A stretch of 64,000 nt of DNA, taken from Balanoglossus misakiensis. Its lineage: Eukaryota > Hemichordata. The stretch is from assembly GCA_040954595.2 (NCBI GenBank), contig CM082585.2, positions 9,176,001 through 9,240,000 on the forward strand, given 5' to 3'. Made by a program: the position numbers and the translations under genes. This document shows, piece by piece, positions 54,001 to 64,000 of the stretch; within the stretch, counting starts at the first letter, position 1, and the number at the start of each line of letters is the position of its first letter. The notes beneath the pieces are model-generated. The model made no database searches, was not told the origin of the DNA, and saw nothing but the letters and a program-made list of their open reading frames with translations.

Positions 54001-57000
54001 GTATTAGTTCACACAGTTAAGGAAAACTCTTTACAACTCCTCAGTAAGCTGTATAATTTGTTTGGAGATTGCATAGCACAGGCACTATGGTTTAAAATTA
54101 ATAATATAATGTGAGAGTGTGTCAAACACAGAAGTTGATGGGCAATTAATTTGAAAGTGGGTAGAGTTGGCATGCCAACACCAGTAAGTCTGACACTTGG
54201 ATGGTATATCTTTAAAAAACAAATGAAGACAATTTAAGGTATGTACATTTGTACAGAATAAATCATCTTTGACACTCGCTGGAAGTTTTTAGTAACGACT
54301 GCGTAGCTATTGTAACTAGTACAGAAGCAGACTACAGCTAGGCGATCGGCAAGTGTGGTCATGGGTGGCAAGCCAGCAACAGTGAAGCATCATTATAATG
54401 TTGTCAAGCCAAAGCGCAGTTGCTGCAGAGAGTATCCAAGTGTATGTAGCTTTTTTATCGTGTGACCTAGAGACCTTACAGACCAGATCAGACCTTTTGG
54501 GAAATTCAAATAGACTGGTACTTGTACATGTGAACAGCAGGTGAGGTCACTTAAGGCCAGCTTGCCTAAATTTCTGTTGTCATGATTTTGCACACACAAA
54601 ATCTGATCAAAATACAGTCAAACCTGTGTTAGTGACCACCTCTATATAGTGACCACCTCTATATAGTGGCCACTTAGTTACAGTCCCTGTACAATTTACA
54701 TGTGTATAAATTAACCTGTCTATAAAGACCACCTGTCTATAAAGGCCAGTTTGGTAAAGTCCCTTGACTGGTCACTATAGACAGGTTTGACTGTACTATT
54801 TCTAAGAGAACATTGTGTTTTATAGAAGTGCGGCGTGCCAGATTTATTTTCAATATATCATTAAAGAGCTTAAGCCCTGTATTCAAATTTAAAAGGGTCT
54901 GATCATAGCAACACAAATATGGAGCTCCTTTTTGATAGTACTCAAAATCATAATGCAGGAACTTCTCAATCAGTTGACTTCATAGCTAGCATTTAAGTCC
55001 CAGCGTAACTCTGTATGCTAGCGTCATAGGTTCGCTTAGAAATGAGTCATCAAATTGATTAAGCAGGTGTTAATAGCCCATTTGCAATGGATTTCAAATG
55101 CATTCAAATAATAGGAGTGTATACCAGCAGACTGAATTGGTATAATAGATGTCCAGACATAAAAAAAAACGAATTTGTTTGGCAGGTTTCATAACTCTTC
55201 TCTTTTCACTGAATCGCTGGCGTAGTGTATGTTGCTATAGTAACGTCATCCCGATGGCAGCCTTCACATTTTGCTCATTGACGACTGCAGTCAGAATTCT
55301 ATTACTGCTTTGTGGTTAGTGTTTACTGGCTTGTTACAAGAGAAGACATTTTAATACACACGCTCTGCAGTTTTGAAAGGATCACTGCCCTGCCGTTTGC
55401 ATCAGTAGAACTCAGGAAGATTACTCCTAACGAGATCAGTCTAGAATTATCGTCGGGGATGTGGGTGGTATAATTATTGATAGAAATATTGCAGCAAGTC
55501 TTTTGAATATAGTCATGCACAAATATTCCATGGAATAACAAACAGAGCGTGTGTTGGACTGTATTAACAACATGTCCCTTCTATTTGCTCAGCCTCTTTG
55601 GCTGGGATGTTGTTGATCATGGTTCATATTCCAGATACCTGTGACATTACACATATTCATACAAGCTTGCTTTCCAAGGTGTTTCTCATTATCTTAATGA
55701 ATCTTTTTGCATTCCCGAACACGCTCATCTGGCAAATATTCGATAGGGTATACACGGTGCTGTTGTGTGTATGTGCATGAGAGCCATGAGAGCCAGCCAA
55801 TTAAAATGTCTGTTGCTTCTGTGACTCTGTTATTTTGTGTAACCATTTTGTTCATATATACCTTTAGACATGGAAACAGCTCATCCAATACATTGCAAAC
55901 AGAGTCTTCGTCCGCACGTATAATAAGTGAATCATCCTACAGAAATGAAGATAAGATGCATCATTAATATTAGATGTGGTCGTCTTCAAGGACATCACGT
56001 TATTAATTTCCGAAAGTGCCATATTATTGTCACATTACTGCTACCTGTCAGGTGTCAATTGAGTCTCCACAAAGACAAGATGTAAAAGTTTAATAAAAAC
56101 AGATAGCTTTTCGAGTTTATGCAAAATTAGCTGCAAGTCACTGTATGAATGTATTGTAAATTGTCATTTTCTTCAACCTCCCCACATGTCACAATCCAAG
56201 AGCGAACCTTTCTCACAAAGAAAAATCAATCTACAGGTACATTTGTACATAGAAAGCTTTTTACTGCCAGCCATGCAAACATACACTGTTTAACCCAGCT
56301 GTATGAGATACAACATGAAACCAACCCCACCAATGTTTGTTATTCTATACATCATTGTATGTACGGAATTATTTCATTGATTGTAGGGTCACAGATGCTC
56401 AGAAAATCGATAAAACTCCACTGGACTAAATCAATATTGTCAACATTCTAAATTAACTAATCAATACAAAATGGTCCAAAAATGACCCGTTGTACCAGAC
56501 AGTGCCACTTGCCTGTTTATTTTGAAACTTATCATCTGTCACATTGCAAATAAACTGTGGCACATATGAATAAATTTTGAAATACCCATATATTCAGATC
56601 AGTCCTAAACTTTAATCCATTTGCAGAGATATGAAACATTCTCAATCATTTATTCATGATTTCAAAGTTCAACCATTTGATGATCAGGGATGTACGATAA
56701 GCATTCGAAAGATTTTATCCAACTCTGTGTTGATTATTTACGTGCTTGGGAACGAGATGCATAGTGTCTCCGGTATGTGAGCAATTTCGCCCTGAGAAAG
56801 TTCTTTTCAGGGGAAGAAAACACCCTGAAGTCTGTACACCCTCTTGAATTGTGAGTGAATGGGACTTGGCATATCTTGGGCAATATCAACACAGCCGTGA
56901 GATACCATGCAATGGAAGAATTGAGTTGGAGGGTAAAAGAAGTCCATACAATGAGAGGCCAATGACAAAAGATAAAAATATATAAAAAAAATCATCTATC

Positions 57001-60000
57001 ATACATTTAATAAAATCATTTTTGGGGGTAGGGATGCAAAGCTCTGGGACGTTAAGCAATGCACTTAGTTTGTATTTGTTGGAAACATTTTGTTGGATGT
57101 ATGGTTCATTTAACATGCATCAGATGCCTCTCTTTGATGTTTGAAGAAATTCAAGAATTCAGTCAATGTTTGAAAAGACATGTTGTTTGGCCAAGTTTTG
57201 TTGAAAATTTGGAGAAACTAGTCCCTTTCAGGATATAGTTTTGGTTCATGTCTGACTTGATTTCTAATTTTACATTTTCAATTGACATTTTCACCATAAT
57301 GCTATCAGTCACAATACCTATTATCAATTCTGGCCACTTAAACAAATGGACTGGATTCAAACTGTGGAATGATTTCCCTAACTGTTGCTAAATCATTGTG
57401 GTTATCTAACAACAGGTGTGTGGACATTCCTCACTGGGAATTGTCTAATGCGACAATGGGCCCCAGAAAGTCACCATTCAAGCCATCTTCTCTGTTGATA
57501 TTGCCAGACAAAGGGCTGTTATACCCAATCCTTCCCCATAAAAATATATTGTTAGCCGCATTGTTAAGATGGGTCCCCGCTGATGCGGAGATGTCACGTT
57601 GCTATCAAACATCCACAAGTCAATATCCATGACCCTCCAGGGGGCCTGTCAAAGTCACGCCATGATCTGCCAAAGAGCAACTCAAAGCATTGAAAGACTG
57701 ACTCACTGTCCATATAGCCACGGCCACTGTAATACTGTCAAACCTCCACAGTTACAGTATGCATATACATACATGTGTGTACATTACAATGTAAATGTTT
57801 ATCTGCTTGCCAACACATGTGGAAGGTCATACATGTAATGAGCGACCTCGTTTAATTTATTCACTTGTGTATTTATGAGATCGTCTTATTAAAATGTCAT
57901 TGAAATTTAATGTTACTGTTTTGTATGGCAGCTCCGTCATGTTGTTGTACAAGGTTTATTTTCTTCAAATGTAATTCTTTTCCTCATAGATATGTCAAGT
58001 AAACCATTATCTGTTCTAATGTATTAGTTACGTACTACAAAATGCAGAAAAGCTGTTTTTTTTGTTACTTTGTGTTGTGTTGCATGGAGGCAAATTTAAC
58101 TGAAAAAAAGCTGCAGGTGCCAAAAAGCATCATGCTGAAAGAAAGTTTAAGTTGCTGGTTTCGTGCTCATCAACAAATGCAGAAAAGTGCAAAAGAAAGT
58201 GTGTATTAATATTTTTTGTGATTAAGCCCAGCTTAACCAATTCATGCATACACGGGCCCGACTTACGAACACAATCTTAACTTTTTCTGACGACGGCTTG
58301 CACTGCTGCAACCTAATAGCATCATTTCATTTGCATAACTGCAACATCATTTTATTTGCATATTAAACTGCAGCATGCTTAAACATACACACCCAATCTT
58401 GCTTTTAATGCTGTGAATTATGCATACGTTACTGATAAGGTGCTTTTTACAGTTTGCTTGCATTATTGCAACTGTTTTAATGCAGTTGTATGTTATTTGT
58501 AGATTATCTGTATGCTATTTGCATGTTGGCAGGCTTTGCTAATTTGCATGTTTTTCTTCATATCTTTCCTATCCCCCTGTTTCGTCTTTGTCTCTGGTCT
58601 TGTGTCTTTAACATCTATTCTTCCTTGCCTCAATGGTTTCTCTGCTTCTGTCCCTCTATTGCAATCTCCGTTCTTGCTTTGTATGTTCTCCCTATCTCCC
58701 CTTGCTTTATCCCGTCCCCTTTTCCGTTTCTCTTTCCTGCTTAATTATTCTCTCTGCATGTACATGTAGTATGCCATGTGCTAGAGACCAATCTCCATTC
58801 TTCCCGTACACTGACCAACTCCTCCTCCCCATCAGGTGTCCCCAACCACCACCCACCTTCCATATTGTCTTATAACAAACCTCCAGAGTATCTAGAGAGT
58901 GTGAGGAACGACTGCGCCACCAAGCAGGAGCAGGAGAAGCTGGAGCACGCCTCCTCCCCCCAGTGGGTACATGGGGCTGCCAACACAAGGAATCATACAG
59001 GGGAATTTCCCTTATTTACACAGCAGTATTTATCGAGTTACAAGGTAAGGGTTCTTACCTTTAATATTCTGTTTCAAGCTGGGTGACCTCTGCCCTAATA
59101 CGTGACACACCAATCTCAAACTTCTCTCTGTGAAAAAAAAAAATCATATTTATTAAGCTGATGCAGAGAACTAGCTGTTCATAATATTAGACGGTGTTTT
59201 CCGAGAGAGAATGATACAGAAGTTGAGAAACATGCAACCAGCACGTTACATGTACATGTAATTGTTTGCTGTTTTGACTAGAATGAGCATTTCAAGATCT
59301 ATTGACTGATCATGTTATTCAAGCACACTGCATTTTCACTTTCTTCACCATGTCTTTTGCAGGTGGAGCAGTTAGATGCCAGTGGGGGTGGGCTGAACAT
59401 CCAACGGATGCAGAGCCCGGATAATCGCAGCGAGGGGGAGTACTTCAGACCCAACAGAATGCACCAGTATCTGACAGCCACGGAAATGCCCCATGATTCC
59501 AAGAAAGGTGTGGATATCAAGCTAGGCAGGCCTACCCGTACCAGGTTAGTTTCTTCCGTTCTAGGGTGGTGTCCCCCCTGGACATTTTGCCACTCTAACC
59601 CTATCCCTTGCCAGAGCCTTGACTGGCGGGTGGGAAGTTCCCTGGGGTAAGATTGGATACTTCTTCAGGAAGACAGAAATGTTTTCTCCTATATGAGTGT
59701 AATAAACCTGTCATATCATCTCTTACAGTTTGTTAAGAGCCCGCCACAGATCACAGTCTGCACCGCAGCTTAACTCAAGTCACATGGATGTGAGGCATCT
59801 ACATCTGATTGGTCAAAGTAAGTAAGCGACAACCAGGAACACCTGGCTGTCCTCTTTCAGTGTTGCTTCAACACTGTACTAAGGCCGCTTTCATTCGTAC
59901 AGTGGTAATGTCATTACAACATCAATTTGATAGCGTCTCCACCAGACAACAGATTTGAGTCAATATTTGCTGTCTATGGAATTCAGTCCCAGCTAGTCAG

Positions 60001-63000
60001 TGAAGGTGTATGCACTGTTCGAATTATGTAAAGCTTGACAGAACATTACAGCACAGGGGTAAACATTTCAAATTTCATGAATTTTATGGCTTCTGTGTTT
60101 GAGGATAATTTCAAAGTGATAACTTTTTTCTATGTTTTCAGTCTCAGACAATGCAAACAAGCCAAAGAAGAATGTTTTACACAAAAAGTAAGTCAGGCAT
60201 TATGAAACTTGCTATCAGTATTCACTCGTACGCTTAATATCCATTTCTACTGAATGCACATTGTAAATTGTCTAGCCAGTGTGCGTAGATTTTCAAGCTC
60301 CATTCTCACCAAATGCTGTTCAAAATGGCTAGCCAGAACAGCTGTAATTGAATAAATGCACTCTGTCGCTGGCTGATTGCAGTAACAAGACACTGCTTCA
60401 GAAATTGCACAGGATAATCAAATTTTCTTGCTTTCCACCAATCGCTGATAATAACACAAGAAATCTGACGAAATTAAATTATGCTGTGAAAAAAAATGCT
60501 TTTCTGAGCAAATTGGTCGCACTGCATATAGATTGGCCATTACAATCACATTTGTATTCCAATGCAATGTTGGGTTAATCAGTGAATTTAATTGCGTGAT
60601 AACATTCATTACTTTGTGTTTGTAATTTAATTTTGCAGTTTACTTCCGTCCACTGGGCCTGAATCCCTCCACCAGTACCTGACTGGAGCCAGATACAACA
60701 GGTAGGAATCTAACCTTTGAACAGGCGGTATTCTCCCATGTAACGCATGTAACTGTAAATGATTTGATGACACATACTGGCCATAGAGGGCACTGTTTCC
60801 AGCAAAGAGTCACAGGGGTCAGTTGCGCTCGAAAAAAAAAAAAAAAAGATTTTTTTTTTATCGTTGGAGGTAAAAAGTAAGGTGTCTGATAGCCCAACAT
60901 GAAAAGAACACAAGCACAGCCAAATAAAAGCACATTCCTTTGACTTGATAGCCTTCACATTCAAAGCGAAAGAGACTGACAGGTAATATTAAGTCTGGGA
61001 AGTCGGGCTTGCAAATTTCCTGTAGCAGGCCCAGAATCAATATCCATAAACGTCATTTATTATAAAGTACAGTTTTCATTTCCGGACACAACGGGAGTCA
61101 AACTGATCTTTAAATTTGAAGTCTGCACTGCCGTAATTACCCCATAATCCATTTGTGGGTTATTAACCGACGCAATGCAGACAGAAAGCCTATAGACTGA
61201 ATTTCTCAGGTTTCATTGATTTTAATGATGTCTTTTCTTGCAAGGGGTATGATTATCAGATGATTAAATGCATGTTTGCCGTTCCCTAAATGGTTCTGGC
61301 AACCAGTGAATATTGCTGAGCAAGGGAGCCCTGCTTCATGAGATACAATTTTACTCTCTCCGTCCTAGGGAGTTCAAACTAAGTCAAGAAACCTTCATTT
61401 GGAGTGAAAGGTTTACCTTGAAATTTCAGTAAAATATATTCCTGATCATTTTTTCTCAGGGCAAGATGGATTGATCAGCATCACAGCGTTTCTAGATCAT
61501 CATCCTTCCGAGATACGTCAGCAGAAGATGACCCTGGTAGGTGTCCCATCATTACTTGTAGGGAACAGCCAGTCTAGTGATGAAACAGGCGTTTACATCC
61601 CTCTAGCACTGAGAAATAGATGTACCCTGTTGCATGCACCCAATGTAGACAGTAGTCATGGTGGTGCGAGAGGGTTAAACATGCAATCATTTGTCTTCCT
61701 CTGTCAGACACCCTTAGACAAATGGCAATTAGTGTTGTAGAGTTCTGTGATAGCGTTTTAATGTCAAGCTGTCTAATTGTCACTAACTCACTTCAATGTT
61801 TTATGGTCAATGTACATTCAGGTTGTTTCCCAGTCATCATTGATCTCAAAGCTATCAGGAGAGATTCAAGTGGCATGTATTTTCTTTTAAGTGTCTTTGT
61901 TTGGATCCAGCACTCCCCTAAACTCCCTAGCACAGTGGTTCAGTCCTGAAGCTGCACTTCCAACCTAGGGTTGATCCATTTTGCTTTGAGAGGGGTGTGT
62001 ATAGACTGGATGATTCATGTAGCGTTGGCACTCTTTATGTTGAATCGCAAAGAGTTCCGACATTGCTGCTTTCAGTCTAAGGATACAAATCGTGCGTGTT
62101 TTGTTTGTTGTTTATGTGTCTGAACCCATTCATGCAATGTAGACAAGATCAGTCTCCATCACAATAAATAGATTTAACTATCACAAACATTTCAGAATCC
62201 ATACAGGTAATTGCATACTCATTTGAAGTGGTCCCTGTAACTACAGATCTTTCTAATACTGCCAGGTTTGCAGTGTTAATTTTGATTCATTCATATCCCC
62301 TGCACCAAAAGATCCCATACGCATGCGTATGTTCACTCCTTCAATCTCCCCACCCTTCACTCATAGTTAATTAATTAAACCCCTCCATACATGTATATTG
62401 GTTGACCCTGTTGTTTTGCTACAATGTACCCATGTCCAAGGGTATGGAGTGTATTTCCTCATTCTCCAGTTGAACTTTATTGTTTGCAGTGATTTGACCT
62501 AGGTACAGGGACACACTTTGTTCATGATGTCAAAAAAATAATGTCAAAAGTGAACATTATAGCCCCTTTAATGCTTAACGTCCAAATAAAGCCATTTTCA
62601 TCTGGTGTCACACACATCTCATTCATAAGTGCAGATGGCCTTCACTTTGATCAATATCAAGTGTGAACTTTTCTGACTGATGAGTATAGGATAAATGATA
62701 CAAATGTAATCCCGCTTTGCTACGTGTTCAACATTGCTTCTCATCAAGACTGACTTTCTGTGTGACATGACATTTCATCACAGGTTATCTTCCTCCGTAT
62801 GGGAGTGAGGCATCAAGTTCAAGTTCAAGCACTCCAGGAGACATGACCCCGCCCAAGGAGAAGGAGAGAGATACCCTGCCGCCTGCCGTCAACAAGAGTT
62901 CCGTCCCGCTGACCCTGAAGGAAATCAACGAGATAATAGACGTGGAGACAGAAAGCAAACTTAAAAAGGACATCCTGCCTGGTCGACCCAAACCAGCATG

Positions 63001-64000
63001 GGATGGAGCTGAGCGGGGTGCGGCCGGGGATGGTCTGTACGGAGCCCCCACCCCAAACAGCAGCAGAGAAGCAATCTACGCCGAAGTCAACGCTGTCTTG
63101 ACGCCAAAGAGGGTCACCTTGCAGCCTCCGGAAGACAAAACAAACTCGCTCTCCCAGCATGAACTGAAACGGCATTTGGGATCGGAAGCAGCGTGTGTGA
63201 TTTGTAATAACTCTCACGGAGAGGATAACGGGACTGCCGCCGGGAGAGACCACTCTGGTGGTAGGGGAGATGCTGAGGGCTCACACAGAGCGGTCTATGG
63301 CAGCTCAGTTCAGCACAGCATGAGTATAACAGGTAAGTACGAAAAGGCAGTAATGTCTCAAGCCAACCTGATACACCAGCTTTACAACTTCAAGTTATCA
63401 AGAAAACTTTATATCTAAAACCCAAAGAAATGAAATAGTCTGACATGTTTTCTACTTTGATCAATTGATACGCTAGGTACAAAAGTTGGCCTTGCAAGCC
63501 CAGGCAGACCCAAACCTGCACCCAGGAGAGTCACGTTTGGCGACAAATTAGCCTCACGGCTGAACACTCAATACTACATGGACAGCAGGCAGGAAGTTCA
63601 GCAACCAGTTCCGAAAGAGGAGGAACCGCAGCAAGAAGTTAAAAAGGAAGAAAGTGTGGGAGGTGATGCGGAAAGGACAGAGAAAGAAGGGGAGACGGTT
63701 GCCTCGGAGATGCCCACAACTGTTGAAAACGATCCGGTTGTTAGTGAGGTTGCAGGAATGCAGAACGAGGATGATACTGGAGCCGCTGCTGATGATGAAG
63801 GGGATGTTGTTGCCAAGGAAACCGATGATGCTGGAGATGAGAACGGAGGCATGGATGACACTGCTGAGGCTGATGGAGTTGCCGGGAATGAGAACTTGGA
63901 AGAGAGTGCGGGTGACGATGTTGTTCTAGAAGGGGCTGGTGCAACGGAGGAGGAGGGGGATAGAGAGGAGGGGCTCCCGGCTGAGGAGGAGGAGGAGGAG
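51050..64000 (+). CDS. Unrecognised, probably disordered protein with PP1-docking motif (3' end outside window)
   Basis: Exons: 51050-51236, 58785-59044, 59363-59544, 59729-59817, 60142-60187, 60639-60701, 61460-61536, 62784-63332 and 63477 to the window edge. They join in frame for 659 residues. The link over the 7.5-kb first intron rests only on matching phase 1 and is the weakest step. The N-terminus is Ser/Gly/Arg-rich. A repeated short motif HQYLT(A/G) occurs in exons 3 and 6. RARHRSQSAPQL in exon 4 looks like a 14-3-3 or kinase target. APRRVTFGDK (499-508) contains a canonical RVxF protein phosphatase 1 docking motif. After about residue 520 the chain turns strongly acidic (runs of Glu and Asp). 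No folded domain is visible. I do not recognise the family. Confidence 0.7.
51797..51887. mobile_element. MITE copy F, TTAA/CCCTTT family, inverted and diverged
   Basis: It starts TTAACCCTTTCATCACCATGG, contains TTTGGTCCAAATACATTG and TCTATGGTAAAG, and decays at the right end to GGTAAAGGGGTCAA. Confidence 0.7.
54613..54795. mobile_element. 183-bp MITE with perfect 15-bp terminal inverted repeats
   Basis: TACAGTCAAACCTGT at 54613-54627 is the exact reverse complement of ACAGGTTTGACTGTA at 54781-54795. If the outer TA is a target duplication, the inverted repeat is CAGTCAAACCTGT, which fits TA-targeting DNA transposons. The interior holds repeated GTGACCACCTCTATATA and TGTCTATAAAG units and no coding frame. 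Confidence 0.85.

Larger units (their letters stand above)
51237..58784 (+). other. Long first intron of the unrecognised protein gene
   Basis: AT-rich sequence with no coding features that I can support. It holds MITE copy F (51797-51887) and the TA-flanked MITE (54613-54795). Pyrimidine-rich DNA precedes the acceptor at 58784 (about 58,560-58,750). The boundaries depend on the gene model joining exon 1 to 58785. Confidence 0.5.

Overview
The window is nuclear DNA of an animal. Coding sequence is split into short exons (about 40-230 bases) joined by GT-AG introns, the non-coding DNA is AT-rich with many small inverted-repeat elements, and the proteins have clear metazoan orthologues (SMC4, UXS1, a group I PAK, a TMTC protein, an MS4A-like protein and an EAR-repeat protein). 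The gene set and compact introns suggest an invertebrate deuterostome such as amphioxus or a hemichordate. That placement is inference; no base in the window proves it. I rebuilt the gene models by hand from splice signals. Each complete multi-exon model closes in frame through every junction.

Left part (1-13,400): the 3' end of a TMTC4-like gene (+) runs tail-to-tail into a 16-exon gene (-) for a 605-residue unrecognised protein. That protein has a signal peptide, two similar cysteine modules and an SPFH/vault-like body with a coiled-coil tail. A divergent spacer leads to a four-TM MS4A-like gene (+), which meets a secreted seven-repeat EAR protein gene (-) tail-to-tail.

Middle (15,200-35,400): the CDS of a 3-beta-hydroxysteroid dehydrogenase-like enzyme (+) lies in one exon. 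About 3.6 kb without a supportable gene follow, then a complete group I PAK kinase gene (-, 13 coding exons, 547 residues) with a 5' non-coding intron of about 6 kb.

Right part (35,400-64,000): UXS1 (-, 13 coding exons, 406 residues) and the condensin subunit SMC4 (+, 24 coding exons, 1271 residues) sit head-to-head across a 0.9 kb spacer with CCAAT, CHR-like and E2F-like motifs. An unrecognised, probably disordered protein (+) follows. Its first exon lies 7.5 kb before the second, and the gene runs off the right edge inside an acidic tract.

The genes do not form one pathway; this is ordinary animal gene neighbourhood structure. The best candidates for new biology are the secreted SPFH-like protein, a TTAA-flanked CCCTTT-ended MITE family with at least seven copies here, and the unrecognised PP1-motif protein at the right edge.
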